NCBI RefSeq assembly: GCF_030253575.1
Contig: NC_080560.1
Location: 37,031,001-37,095,000 of the forward strand
Length of the DNA stretch: 64,000 nucleotides
Source: Rhododendron vialii
Taxonomy: Eukaryota; Streptophyta; Magnoliopsida; Ericales; Ericaceae
Direction of reading: 5' to 3'
The notes beneath the pieces were generated by a model, which searched no databases, had not been told where the DNA came from, and was given only the letters and a program-made list of their open reading frames with translations. How positions within the stretch are numbered: position 1 is the first letter of the stretch; every line of letters starts with the position of its first letter. Made by a program: the position numbers and the translations under genes. Positions 9,435 to 21,099 of this stretch are shown here, piece after piece.

Positions 9435-11462
9435 ATGGTTCAGATTGGTGCTTTTACTCCGATCAGTCCCATGGATTCTTCTTCTTCTTCTTCTAGTTAC
9501 CGAAGATGTAATCTTCTCCCTCCACCCCACCCTTCATCGTGTTCCTTTCCTACTGAAACTGCAAATCTGTTTCGTTCTCACTCTCACACTAGAAGAAACC
9601 CTAGTTCTTATCCTTCTTCAACCATCACCAGTCCACCAAAACACCAACCCAAGTCGAGAAAACAGCTACCCAAGTCGAGAAAACAGCTTGATAATCTCCG
9701 AGCAGCTGAATTGTTCCTCACTCTGATGCCCCGAACGCGACCTCTGCCAAGCATTCTTGAAATCAACAAGGCGTTGGGGATTATTACGAAATCGGGTAAG
9801 TACAGCACGGCTCTTTCTCATTTCAACAAGTTGCAGTCACAAGACATTGTGCTAGATTTGAATACCTTCGGCATTGCTATTAACTGCTACTGTCACGTCA
9901 ATCGAGTTGGCTATGGGTTCTCGCTTTTAGGCAGCATCTTCAAACACGGTTATGAGCCTGATGAAGTTATCTTCCCCCCGCTGTTAAATGGACTTATTGC
10001 ACAAGATAAAACTGCTGAGGCTAACGGACTTATCGCACAAGATAAAACTGCTGCTGAGGCTAACGGACTTATCGCACAAGATAAAACTGCTGAGGCTCTT
10101 TCTCATTTTGACAAGTTGCGGTTGCTAGGCATTCTGCCAAATGTGTATACCTTCAACATTGCAATTAACTGTTATTGTCGCGTGAATCGAGTTGGCTTTG
10201 GGTTCTCTCTTTTAGGCTGTATCTTTAAATGCGGTTATAAGCCCAATGTAGTTACCTTCACCACCCTGTTAGATGGACTTATTGTACATGATAAACCTGC
10301 TGAGGCTCTTTCCCATTTTGACAGGTTGCAATTGCTGGGCATTCAGTTAAGTTTGTATACCTTGAACATTGCAATTAAGTGCTACTGCTGTGTGAATCGA
10401 GTTGGCTTTGGGTTCTCTCTTTTTGGCAGCATCCTCAAACACGGTTATACACCTGATGTAGTTACCTTCAACAGTCTGTTAAATGGACTTATTGCCCAAG
10501 GTAAAATTGCTGAGGCTGTGGAGTTATTTGAGAAAATTGTCAAAAAAGGTGAAATCAAACCCAACGTGACGATGTATGGATCGCTAATAAACAGGCTTTG
10601 CAAAATGGGAAACAGAGGAGCGGCTATTAGTTTTTTGAGGATAGCGGAAGAAGGAGGTTTAAAACCTGACACCAAGACTTATAGCATGATCATTGACCGT
10701 CTTTGCAAGGATGGGATGGTGGATGACGCTGTCAACTTGTTTGTAGAAATGAATAGCAAATGTTTTTGTGCAGATGTAGTCACTTATACATCTATGATTG
10801 ATGGCCTATGCAAACATGGCAAGACGAAGGAAGCAATAGGAATACTACGAGAAATGTTGGATAATGCTATTTCACCAAATGTTCGTACGTTTAATGTTTT
10901 GGTCTCTGCTCTTTGCAAGCAAGGGATGACAAAGGAAGCGGAGGAGTTACTTGAATTAATGGAAAAAAGAGGTGTGGATCCTGATGTTTTCACATACACT
11001 AGTCTCATGGAGAGATATTGTTTGCAAGGCCGGATGGACGAAGCAATGAGATTGTTAAATGCCATGGTGGAAAGGGGCATTCATCCCAACACTTGTTGCT
11101 ATAACATTTTAATCAAGGGATATTGCAAGAACAGGAAATTAGGCAAAGCCTTGCATCTCTTCCGAGAAATGCCTCTACTCGGTCTAAAACGTGACTTCAT
11201 TACTTTTACAACTATATTTCTTGGTCTGGTTCAAATAGATACATATGCTGCCGCCCAAGAAATTCTTAATGAGATGCAAGCTGCCGACCTACATCCCGAT
11301 ACTAAAACTTGTGGTCTCCTGTTCGACAGCCTTTGCCAAAGTGGGCATATTGATGAAGCAATGTTCTTATTTCACATGATGGAGAAAAAGGGTTTAGGTC
11401 TCGATATTGTTAAGTACAATGTCCTTGTTGATGCCTATTGCAAGAAGAAAACACTAGAATGA
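9435..11462 (+). CDS. PPR1: intact P-class PPR protein, restorer-of-fertility-like (RFL)
   Basis: 675 residues, single exon. Residues 1-105 are Ser/Arg/Pro-rich with few acids, consistent with a mitochondrial or plastid transit peptide. Fifteen PPR motifs follow from residue 107 to 657, then a half motif (658-675). The conserved C-terminal series (CKMGNRGAAISFL, IIDRLCKDGMVDDAVNLF, IDGLCKHGKTKEAIGIL, YCLQGRMDEAMRLL, YCKNRKLGKALHLF, LCQSGHIDEAMFLF) is the RFL signature. RFL proteins bind single-stranded organellar RNA through an alpha-solenoid and some restore fertility by silencing CMS transcripts. Oddities: motif 3 (177-236) is 60 residues instead of 35 because of a tandem NGLIAQDKTAEA-type expansion; the protein ends inside a motif, slightly shorter than typical. 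It is the only copy in the cluster with an open C-terminal half, so it is the best candidate for a working gene. Confidence 0.88.
   Translation: MVQIGAFTPISPMDSSSSSSSYRRCNLLPPPHPSSCSFPTETANLFRSHSHTRRNPSSYPSSTITSPPKHQPKSRKQLPKSRKQLDNLRAAELFLTLMPRTRPLPSILEINKALGIITKSGKYSTALSHFNKLQSQDIVLDLNTFGIAINCYCHVNRVGYGFSLLGSIFKHGYEPDEVIFPPLLNGLIAQDKTAEANGLIAQDKTAAEANGLIAQDKTAEALSHFDKLRLLGILPNVYTFNIAINCYCRVNRVGFGFSLLGCIFKCGYKPNVVTFTTLLDGLIVHDKPAEALSHFDRLQLLGIQLSLYTLNIAIKCYCCVNRVGFGFSLFGSILKHGYTPDVVTFNSLLNGLIAQGKIAEAVELFEKIVKKGEIKPNVTMYGSLINRLCKMGNRGAAISFLRIAEEGGLKPDTKTYSMIIDRLCKDGMVDDAVNLFVEMNSKCFCADVVTYTSMIDGLCKHGKTKEAIGILREMLDNAISPNVRTFNVLVSALCKQGMTKEAEELLELMEKRGVDPDVFTYTSLMERYCLQGRMDEAMRLLNAMVERGIHPNTCCYNILIKGYCKNRKLGKALHLFREMPLLGLKRDFITFTTIFLGLVQIDTYAAAQEILNEMQAADLHPDTKTCGLLFDSLCQSGHIDEAMFLFHMMEKKGLGLDIVKYNVLVDAYCKKKTLE
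9987..10097 (+). repeat. In-frame 36/39-bp tandem triplication inside PPR1 motif 3
   Basis: Three consecutive units begin at 9987, 10023 and 10062 (periods 36 and 39 bp), encoding NGLIAQDKTAEA, NGLIAQDKTAAEA and NGLIAQDKTAEA. The middle unit has one extra Ala codon. The frame is kept. Confidence 0.9.
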
Positions 11463-11800
11463 ATCAAGGTCTTTTGAGGAACCCAAGCTTCAGGAAGCTG
11501 CCTGCAGAATGATGTCTCTTACACGATATCGTTCTGGGATTTCATTGAGGTTTGAAGTCATTTGAGGCCAAGAGGCATCAACAGGGATATCCATATTCCA
11601 AATAGTATGGCCTTTAATTCTTATATTCTTAGCGTTACCCCATGTTGGAGATTCTTATGGACTCTTGTCTTTATCCCTTGGGATAATTTATTTGATCTCC
11701 TTTGGGATAATTTATTTGATCTCCTTTCAATCTACCAGAATGAGTTCTAACATCCTCTTCTGGTGCTTCAATAATCCCATTGTTCCTTTCAATAAGTGGT
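11463..11800 (+). other. Conserved 3' flank of PPR1 (likely 3' UTR)
   Basis: Sequence after the stop (tcaaggtcttttgaggaac ... gatatccatattccaaata ... ttggagattcttatggactc ... tcccttgggataattt) is repeated downstream of PPR3 (from 34190), PPR4 (from 42417) and PPR5 (from 52973), so it travelled with the gene. 11683-11722 has an internal duplication of gggataatttatttgatctc. Confidence 0.55.
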
Positions 11801-12714
11801 TGTAAAAAAAAAGAAGAAGCATTCTTTCTCTCCAAAGAGTCTCGCCTTCACACTTTGAGACATCTTATTGACTTGATTCTTGATAGTCAGTTCTTTCCGC
11901 ATTTTGAAGGAGAATGAACATTATAAACAGAAGGAGAATGGGAAAATGAAAGGAAAAAGTGTATCTTTACAATTTCATTATTCATTAGGGGTGACATTTC
12001 TTTGTTAGTCTGACGATCTTTACAGTCCATGAACAATTCCCATTGAGTGGATTCCCCCATAACGTGTGGCCTCCATCATATGTGTGAGTCCCCATCTTCC
12101 ATTTGAATGGTATTGGTATTTGGCACTCATCCATTTTGTTTTGTTTACATTTTGCCATTTAAACTTGGGACACACACATACAGACACACGCACAAGTGGT
12201 GTGTCTCCTACCATGTCCGTATTTCCATTTTTCTAGAATTCCCGTGCCCGTGTCTGTATCCATGTTTGTGCTACATAGGTGTGCAGTGTGCACTCCACAA
12301 AACCAATCTTAATATGGGAAAGTCCTTGTTACTTTCTTGTGTTTGTGCTCTTGTTGACACCTCACTTAATCCACCTAGTTCAGCAAACCCGCTGATATAT
12401 TCATCATCTTATAACTCGAAGTTTCTAACAAGCAAATTCCTGGCCTCGTGTATTGGGGTCTGTTTAATGAACGCATTATTACAATTCTTAGATGGATCAT
12501 AACTCTCGTTCTTTTTGTCATTCCAATTTTGTAGTGATGCTGTTGGTTTGAACTACTATACTTGTAATAGTTAGTTACTAAGAAGCATGGATACGGATAC
12601 GGGCACAAATATAGACACAAACCCAACTCTCGACAACTCTAAATGAACGGAGACACAGACATGCCTGGGGACACAGCTAAAAATATATGTGCGTTTGTAT
12701 TGACATTTATGTTG
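11801..12714. other. Spacer downstream of PPR1, no gene
   Basis: 11800-12090 continues the shared downstream block (compare 53300-53460 and 54475-54590, including the ttcattaggggtgacatttc site that was hit by a hAT element after PPR5). 12560-12700 begins the repeated spacer module (gcatggatacggatacgggc, actctaaatgaacggagac). Confidence 0.5.
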
Positions 12715-12932
12715 TGTTTGAATGGGTTTTTGAGAATTTTTTAGTTTGGTTTTTGGGTAATGAGTGGAGATAGAAATTAGGGTAATGAGTGGAGACAGAT
12801 AGAGAGAGAAATGAGAATAATGATCGGAGAGTGGATAGAGATGAGAGTAATGATTGGAAGCAGGGGTAATGAGTGTTTTTTGATTTGGAATTTTTTTTTT
12901 CAAAAAGCAAACCAAACAAAGCATTAGTTGTT
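12715..12932. mobile_element. MITE with gtttgaatgggttt / aaaccaaacaaagc ends
   Basis: The left end gttgtgtttgaatgggtttt and the right end aaaaagcaaaccaaacaaag are imperfect inverted repeats; the inside is built of ggtaatgagtggagat-type words, the reverse complement of those in 4560-4736 and 30114-30318. It sits inside the repeated spacer module and is absent from the same place in the other spacers. Confidence 0.5.
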
Positions 12933-13013
12933 AGGCATCTGAAAATTAGGATTATAAATTGATCACTGTCTTCTTTTGATTCCCGGGAATAAGCTTTTAT
13001 TATTATTACTAGA

Positions 13014-13153
13014 GGCTGGGGCATACGCGATGCGTGTGCAAGTCGAATTTTTATAATATTTGTGAAAATTTGATCAAATAATAAGTGAAAAGCATTTTTA
13101 TAAAACGTTGTGAAAATCTGACTTGCACACGCATCGTGTGTGCCCCAGCCTTT
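13014..13153. repeat. Inverted repeat, about 30-bp arms
   Basis: ggctggggcatacgcgatgc (with gtgtgcaagtc following) is mirrored by gacttgcacacgcatcgtgt (with gtgccccagcc following). The AT-rich loop is ~78 bp. Looks like a small MITE. Confidence 0.75.
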
Positions 13154-13535
13154 AGTCTCTTTTATTTTTCAATTCAAAATTTCACCATGTTGCCCAAAAT
13201 TTTGACCCAACTTCACTAACTCAGTTCCAAACCAAACACACAGTTTAACCATTCACCTCGATTGAAACGAATAGATCACCAAAATGCAATGCTCACGTAC
13301 TCTACTAATTTGAATCACAATGAAGGTAAAATGCGCAAGTATATAAGTACTTACATTAAAGACTATCAGATAAAATGCTACTGTACAGCTACTACTAATA
13401 TGTCTAATAGTAACAATTATGTACTTTATAAGTCTACCTCCCAATAAGTCATGACCCTACCAAGCCCATCACACGCACACACAGCACCACCACTTCTCAC
13501 AGCGCATGCGCACGCACATGCACACGCCACACATG

Positions 13536-13561
13536 CTCTCTCTCTCTCTCTCTCTCTCTCT
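13536..13561. repeat. (TC)n microsatellite
   Basis: About 13 uninterrupted CT/TC dinucleotides. Confidence 0.9.
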
Positions 13562-13672
13562 GCACTATCAAACAAAACCCACTGATTCACTTTCTAAAGA
13601 AACAAAACCCATATAATAGAAGACTTTTTGCTGAACCATGTTAGTTGCCACATAGCATTTGACTACTGCTTT

Positions 13673-13673
<1 letters not shown>

Positions 13674-13732
<59 letters not shown>
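13674..13732. repeat. Compound (TG)n-(AG)n microsatellite
   Basis: About 10 TG units pass directly into about 19 AG units. The short open frame across it (13628-13843) is low-complexity and not a gene. Confidence 0.9.
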
Positions 13733-13736
<4 letters not shown>

Positions 13737-14010
13737 CCTTAATTGGAACAGAGCAGGTTTTGCATTGGAACAGCCGAAAGAGTGGTGAAATAAATGAGAG
13801 GGAACTGCTGGAGACGGAGCAGTTGAAGGGAAAAGGGTGGTAACTGTTTTTGGGAGTTTTTTTTTGTGTGGTAAAATGTCTAATATATCCCCAAAACTAA
13901 CTATTTTGTTTTGTGTGATTTTTCTCTTTAGAGGGTATTTTAGGAAAGAAAAATACATGACAAAGGGAGGAGACACCAAAGGGTGCTCTCCCTTTATATA
14001 TTAGAATAGA

Positions 14011-17000
14011 TAATATACCGATCAAAGTAATGTTTCCTACCTGTGTTCAAATTGAGACACAGTGTCCCCGAAATGTCACTGGCATGTCGCTTGCTTAAAA
14101 TACTTGGATACGCCGTCTAGTGTGTCCCATACGTGTCCTCGGCGTGTCTAACACAGATACGGTGAGCATCATGTCCTATGAAGCATCGATGCTTCATAGG
14201 GTAGCCGATACTAGATATTCCTAGAGAATTAGAAGAATAGTAATGATAGGTCTTGCCAATTTGCTTCAGAAATGGAAGAAACCCAACTGATTTATTTCAA
14301 TGTACAATCTATATTTGTTCCATCTTTAGGCTTTTCTTACGTTCATGGTAGAGGTTTTGTGGTGCAATAATGTTGCTATATTGGCTCAGAGGTGATATCC
14401 ATTAGCCACCATTATGACTCTAAGCTAGTAGACTGTTTGCTAGTCTCGTGTGTTTATTTTTAAATTGCAAAACTTCTAGGCTGGAAACTTGTGGTGGTAA
14501 TTTCAACAAATTGATGTGACGTGATGTTCAAATGGCTGTTTCCACATCTTGATTATGGTTGTGTGACATCCTACTCCTTTGATTATGTGTATAAGAGAAC
14601 ATTGTTACTGACCATCTCATTCCACAAATTCTCAGCCTTTGATACATGTGGCCTGTTCTATCCACTAAGCATTTACAAAAATGATGGGTGAAATGGCGTT
14701 GTAGGGGCCGGTCAGATTTGAGCATACAAGATAGAAGTTACCCATGCCTTAGCCACTTGATTATGGTTTCCTATCAATTCGATGTCTTCCCCCCTTCTCC
14801 CACTCTGCTTAATTCAGAGGGTGAGACCAGGAATTACAGGCGCTGGAATGCTTTGGGAACGTAGGTGGAGATGGATTTTCATAAGTACTTTCTAGAACTT
14901 GAGAATCAAGTTCTCCCTACCTGAACCTTTAACCCACGTAGTTCAGTAAACACGCTAATATAAGTTATCATCTTATCCTCATGTATTGAGGTCAGTTTCA
15001 TGACCCATTATTGCAATTCTTAGATGAATCTAACCCTCATTCTTTTTGTGATTCCGATTCTGTATTGCTGCTCTTGGTTGGAACTACAATATTAGTAATA
15101 GGTAGTACTAAGAAGCACGGATACACATACAGACACTGATACAGACACAACTCCCGACAACTCTAAATGAATGGGGACACAGACATGCTAGGGGACACGG
15201 CTAAAAATATATATGCATTTGTATTGACATTAGGCTTGTGAACATTCTATCTAGATACCTCAAATACTCATGGCTTCTTTATGATTCTTTTTACTTTTTA
15301 AATGGTATAATTGTTTAGTGTCATATTTTGATTTCCGGGTATAAGCTTTTATTATAAATTGATCAAATTAATGTTTCCACCGTGCTGAAGTTGAGTTGCT
15401 GATATGTCCCCGGTGTGTCACCTGCTTAAAATTAGTAAAATTACGTGGACATGCCGTCTAGTGTGTCTTGTACGCCATATGTGTCCCCGGCGCGTCTAAT
15501 GCAGATACACTATGCAGTTAGGCGTGTCAGGGCTTTATAAGGATTTAAATACCAGATATTTCAAGAGAATCATAAGAATAGTAATGATAGGTCCTGCCAT
15601 AGTTAAGAAATGGAAGAAACCCAACTGATTTATTTGAATGTCTTCTCAATTTGTGTTCCATTTTTAGGCTTACCTTATGTTCATCAGTTCGTGGTAGAGC
15701 TTTTATGGTGCAATAATGTTGCTATTGGCTCAGAGGTGATATCCATTAGCCACCATTATTACCCTTTGGACTTTTTGCTAGTCTCATATGTGTTTATTTT
15801 TTAATTGTGAAATGTCTAGGCCTGAAACAATTTTATTCTGTCAATCAAGGTCTTTATTCCCCCATGAAAATGTAGTGTCAACGACTCAACTGTCAAATGC
15901 CTTGTGGTGGAATATTCAGCCTATTGATTGATGTTCAAATGACTGCTTCTACTTCTTGATTATGGTGGTGTGACATCCTACTGCTTTGATTATGTTATTC
16001 GAGAACATTGTTACTGACCGTCTCATTCCACATTGTTATTCATGTGAACATTCTATCTAGATTCCATCAAATTTATAACATCAGTACGATTCTTACTTTT
16101 TACATGTTAAATTGTAGATTTTAATTGAGGATTATAAATTGATCACTGTCATAATCTGATACCCGGGAATAAGCTTTTACTATTATAAGTGATCACTGTC
16201 ATGTTTCCACCCGTGTTCAAGTTAAGACCGGTGTCCACAATGTTTCCCTAGTGTGTCGCCTGCTTAAAATTTGTTAATTTAAGTGGACACGCCATCTAGC
16301 ATGTCCCAACCATATCCCTTGTGTGTGTCACATTATTCACGTAGATACGGTAAGCAGTTAGGCGCATCGGTGTTTTGTAGGTTAGTAAATACAAGATATT
16401 ATAACTTATAAGGGAATCAGATTAATACTAATTATAGATCTTGACAAGATAATTTGGAATTGAAAGAAACCCACCTGATTTTTTTAAATGTACCGTCAAT
16501 TTGTGTTCCATCTTTAGGCTTAGGTTATGTGCACGTGAGACGTTTTATGGTGCAATAATTTGGCTATTGGCTCAGAGGTGATATCCATTAGCCACCATTA
16601 TGTTTCTGAGCTAGTGGACTGTATGCAAGACTCGTATGTGTTTATGTTTCAATTGCGAAATTCTAGGCCTGAAACAATTTTATTCTGTCAATTAAGGTTT
16701 GAAATTCCCCCATGGAACAATGCTGTCGGACAACTTGTCATGGAATGTTCAACATATTGATCTGATGTTCAAATGGCTGCTTCTACTTTTTTGGTTAGAG
16801 TGATACGACATCCCACTGCTTCGATTTTGTGTAAGAGACCATTGTTACTGACCGTCTCATCCACGTATCTCAGTTTTATTCGGGGGGAAGCAAGTACAAA
16901 AATGAAGGGTGAATGGCGGCGTACAAATTGGTCAGATTCGAACCAACGAATTGAGGTTTTGCGGACCCCTGCCTTGGCTACTTGGTTGCGGTTACCTATC

Positions 17001-17611
17001 AATTCCATGTCTTTCCCCTTCTCTGACTTCACTTTTTAGGGTGCAACCCGGAATAACAGATGCTGGAATGCTTTGGGAGGAAGCACAACATAGGGGACAT
17101 AGATTTTGATAAATACTTTCTAAAACTTGAGAATCTAAGAGTTCTCCCTACCTAAACCCTTTCCGGGGTGACAATATAAAGATGCGTCTAGGGATTTGTT
17201 GATGCTCCACGACCCAGAAAGTAGCATCTGTCAACGGATTCAGCGGCCATTAGTATGAAAAATGCAGGTTCTAGCCATCAAATTGGAAAACTATGCCAGG
17301 TTATGATCTTATTCTGTAGTGCTTGATGGAGATTCTTTTCTTGGAATCTCTGAATTTTTTGTCAGGATCTTCTGTAGTAGATGAACTGTTTTCTAGGGTG
17401 GCATAAATTGGTTGTTTTCATCTTGTTGATTAGTTCTTGGCTGTGTAGATTTTTTTTTCGTTTCTTTTGCTTTGGTGACTCCTGGCTTTATGCCGTGGGG
17501 AGTTTGCTGAGATAGCTTTGTTGGCTGTGCTGTTTGGACTTTGCTGTATTTGTTTGGAGCTTTTAATGATAAGAGTACATTTACCGGAAAAGAGATTACT
17601 CCCTGCACGTA
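14011..17611. repeat. Repeated spacer module, three subunits (unit 1 spacer)
   Basis: Non-coding. Three diverged ~0.8-1.3 kb subunits each contain a core ttggctcagaggtgatatcc + attagccaccatta (near 14381, 15724 and 16566), with gatcactgtcat and aagcttttactattat words at their starts and gtgtccccgg/cgtgtc words in the middle. The same subunits, in pairs, occupy the spacers after PPR2, PPR3, PPR4 and PPR5. No convincing protein is encoded. Confidence 0.65.
16929..16993 (-). pseudogene. tRNA-Cys(GCA)-like relic, copy 1
   Basis: On the minus strand the segment reads as a D-arm-like ccaagtagccaaggca, an anticodon-arm-like ggggtccgcaaaac with GCA, and a T-arm-like ttggttcgaatctgac. This order and the GGCAGGGGTC-GCAAA words resemble a bacterial/organellar-type tRNA-Cys. 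The acceptor stem does not close, so it is not a functional gene. Diverged relics of the same segment may exist near 14685-14750. Four better-kept copies are in the later spacers. Confidence 0.35.
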
Positions 17612-17737
17612 AGACTTTACTTCTTGTTGCTAGTTATGTTCTTTTGGCCGTCGGGCTAATATAGATATGGCTCAAGACTTTACTTTTTGTTGCTAGTTAT
17701 GTTATTTTGGCCGTCGGGCTAATATAGATATGGCTCA
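17612..17737. repeat. Tandem duplication, 63 bp x 2
   Basis: 17612-17674 (agactttacttcttgttgct ... gatatggctca) is repeated at 17675-17737 with few differences. Single copies are found at 25862, 34808, 44390 and 56721 in the other spacers, so the duplication is private to unit 1. Confidence 0.85.
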
Positions 17738-17989
17738 AGTAGGGTAGTTCAGTATTTAAACTCTGTAACCAAGCTAGTTCGAGCTTTTGAACTCTTTCTT
17801 TTGTGCTCTTGGGAATATTCCCACTTGAACTTTATGTATTTCGGTAACGTAGTATGAGGGTGATGTGCCTCTTCAACTCTAATTCATATGAAGTAGGGGT
17901 GCGGCCACTCAAGTTTTTTCTTCTAGAAATGTACCTCTTGAAATCTTTAGCTAGTATTTTGTCTTATTAATTCTCTTTACAATGGAATC

Positions 17990-18813
17990 TGTTAGAACAT
18001 ATGTGAACGTTGAGTCTCATATCGGATAAACCACAAAAAAGTTGGACCGTAATATATAATTGGATGGTTCATCGCTTACAAGACTTAGCCTTTTAAGTAG
18101 ATATGGGTCATTCAATGTATATTAGGCCCAAGTGATGTGACGGACTCTTTGCCGTTACTCCCATTCAAATTGGGCCTTGAGCACGCAGTGGCGGATCGAT
18201 GTATCTAACAAACTCCCAACAACTGGTATCAGAGCCAATGGCTGACGATCTATGGGAAGACTCTCAGCGCACCATTGAATGGATTTGCACAGAAGACACT
18301 CATGGAGCGGTATAAAGTCCAAAGGTGACTCCTGATGAAGCAAGGTGGCTTGATATTGGAGTGCTGTATTGGATGGCTCATTGTCGATGGAGTTGACTCG
18401 TCTGGGAGCATGGTGCTAGTGAATGAGCACGTTGGCTCTCAATGGAGTTCTCGTCGGGGAGCATGGTGCTGGTGACTAGGCATGTTGGCTCTCAATTGAG
18501 ATGACTCTGAATCGATTGAGTGGGTGCAGAATAAGCCCAGTGCGGGAGATAGGGTTGAGAGTATTAGATCAGAATCAAGGGGGAGCTTGGATGCAAGGAG
18601 AGGTTAAAGCCCAATGTTCGGTTCACGCATGAGGGGGAGATTTGTTAGAACATGTGTGAACGTTGAGTCTCACATCGGATAAACCAAAAAAGAGTTGGAT
18701 CTTAATATACAATTGGATGACTCACCACTTACAAGGGTTAGCCTTTTAAGTGGATATGGGTCAATCAATATATATTGGACCCAAGTAATGTGGTGAACTC
18801 TTTGCCCCCAACA
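17990..18813 (+). mobile_element. TRIM (terminal-repeat retrotransposon in miniature)
   Basis: Direct terminal repeats 17990-18221 (232 bp) and 18643-18813 (171 bp) both start TGTTAGAACAT and end CCAACA; the 5' copy has ~60 extra bp near its end. A primer-binding site tggtatcagagcc (18224-18236), complementary to initiator-Met tRNA, follows the first repeat. A polypurine tract gagggggagattt (18631-18643) precedes the second. No protein-coding region is inside, as expected for a TRIM. The other spacers keep the empty site (aatggaatctctggtatg, e.g. near 26185), and the flanks give a 5-bp target duplication gaatc / aaatc with one mismatch. Confidence 0.85.
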
Positions 18814-20949
18814 AAATCTCTGGTATGCGATGGAATCTTTACGTTCTTGGTATTATTTTTACATAGCACAAGTTACCATGTCCTGAACTGGGAACAATTT
18901 TAACACATTACGTGCTACAACTTAGTATCCAACCATTATATCTTACCCAAAACATACTAAGACCATGTCCCATAAACTAAGAAGCATGGACACATATCTG
19001 GGATTTTCTTATCTGTATCGCAAACGTGTTGGACAGGGAGTCGTGCCCCTTTGGTGGAAAAAAATCACATGTCGGCTATCCTTGTCCTGCATCATTCCCT
19101 CCCTCTCCTTCCTTCATCAAGTTGAAACCTTTGACAAAGTCGCGGTCACCATCTATCGTCAGCTGCTCTCACGTACTCACCACTAATTTTGGCGGAAAAC
19201 AGCATGCAACTAAGATGGAAACAGAGCAGAGAGATTCCACAGACAATGGAGACAATGGATGTTTCACTCAATGCATCTACTTTTTGCATGATTAAGGATT
19301 TAGTCTCAACTAAAGGATAGGATCTTGCTGTCCAAGAAGCGATAACGAAGTTTATGACAAGGATTCATGTGGTGCTGTGAAGGTAAATCTAGTTTTACAC
19401 TGACATATGTAGGCTACCATTTTACAGAATTCTCGTCCCTCAGCATATATATTAGTGGTATTAATTCTTGATGATAATGTGCAGTCATAGCCTCCTGTTC
19501 TAACATGTTTTCCCTCGATCTTCCACTCTTTGTACTCCCCGGATGCCTCTGAATTGCATAGCGTACTGCGATGTTCGATATCATAAAATTCTCCTTCTAC
19601 TACTACGAGTTCTAACATTCCCTTCTGGTGCTTCATTTTCCCTACCATTGTGTTTATTAGTTAGAAATAATGCGTCTCTGAGTACCATTAAGTCTTGTCT
19701 TCTTAGATTCTTGAAAGTCGTATCTTTCTGCATTACGTGCCCCACAAGTTTTTAATTCTCCTCCATCTCTTGATAATTTTGGATATTAATGAGCCAAAAT
19801 AGGCCAAGGTCCTCGCAGCAGCTTGATTGCCATCTTTTCAACTGGCCTCTGCAAAATTGTTCCAAATTCTCTTCTCCCAATCTCATTTTGGAAGTAATTC
19901 GAAACTTACAACCCCTATTAAGGGCTATGATCTATGACCCATCTCTATTGACTCTAGAGACATTTTTTTATTATGCAACTCTCACTTACGTTTATATAGT
20001 TTTTTGATTAATAGTGGCGAAGTCGGGATTTTGACCCTAGGGGGCTCAGGCTTAATAGACATATATTTTTTATCGGAACGTATACTTATTTTATCTTAAA
20101 GTTTTTGCTTTCGAATACAATATATTTGTACATTAAAATGATTGTAACCTACTGCAATTAAAGTATACAAATCATTTTGTTCTTTTTTTCTTTAATGGCA
20201 TTGTGGCTTTTTTTATTCAATTTTTTTGGCATTTATTAGTTTCACATCAAATTTTTGTGAGTTATTGCTTGGTCTTGACGAGAAGAATCAGAAATCTAAA
20301 AAATTATGATTGAAACTCGAATTTTTTGGAATAAAGACGAAAAAAGCAAAAAAAAAATTGCCTTTATGCCTTATTTTTGTCTTTATTCTAACAATTTTGA
20401 GTTTCGATCATGCGTAATTTTTAAAAATTTCTACTTGAGACAACTAATAATCAACAAATTTGACACAAAATCGACAAATGCAAAAAAAAATAAAGACAAA
20501 AATAAATAAATAAACCACTCGACTTATTTTGCAAAACTAGGCCTAGAAACAAAGAAAAGCTATGGGTACATATTGAAATGTACATACCATGTATATATGG
20601 ATTTTGTGGGGCCCACCTTGGGTCCTATACAGCCGATTCAAATTATTCATTATTTCTAAAATATTTTTTATGGAGTCCTATAAAAAAATCACCTCAATTT
20701 GATATCAAAAAGGATTTTTCCAAAATTCGGGCAAAACTGAAAAGAAGTAATTTGGGAAAGACTACATCCTACGTATATAGGGAAAATTTTGAAAAGGCAC
20801 CTAAACTTTGGACTCAATGTCCCATAAACACTTAAACTTCAATTTAATTCAATTGAACACATGTACTTACAAAAAAAAATAAACCCCACCTTTATACTCG
20901 GTTCATTTTGTCAAAAAAATGTACTGACGTGGCATCTTTTTGCCGTTAA
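18814..20949. other. Spacer, no supported gene
   Basis: 18814-18960 continues the shared spacer (ctggtatgcgatggaatctt). The rest is private to this unit. A 98-codon minus-strand open stretch (19352-19648) has no recognised domain. 20080-20520 is an AT-rich block of tttttgtcttta/aaaaaataaagac words with inverted symmetry, and 20570-20700 is half of a fold-back element (ggggcccaccttgggtccta). Confidence 0.45.
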
Positions 20950-21099
20950 ATGCGTCAGTTGCCCATGATAGGATTTCAAAAGATGCACACAATCAAATCC
21001 CTCCTTTCTCTCTCAATCTCCTTGGGCCTCCCTTCCCCTTCTCTCACGTCGTCATTCACTCTTCCACAGAGAACCCCACTACTACTCCCACGGCAAGTC

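Larger units (their letters stand above)
13006..14010. mobile_element. About 1-kb insertion in the spacer module, unclassified
   Basis: In the other spacers aagcttttactattataaattgatcaatgtaatgtttcc is continuous. Here it is split after aagcttttattattatt (near 13005) and resumes as gatcaaagtaatgtttccta near 14022. The insert contains a 140-bp fold-back (13014-13153), a (TC)n tract, a (TG)n-(AG)n tract and no coding region. It ends ...ctccctttatatattagaat. Possibly a composite or Helitron-like element; termini are not diagnostic. Confidence 0.4.
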
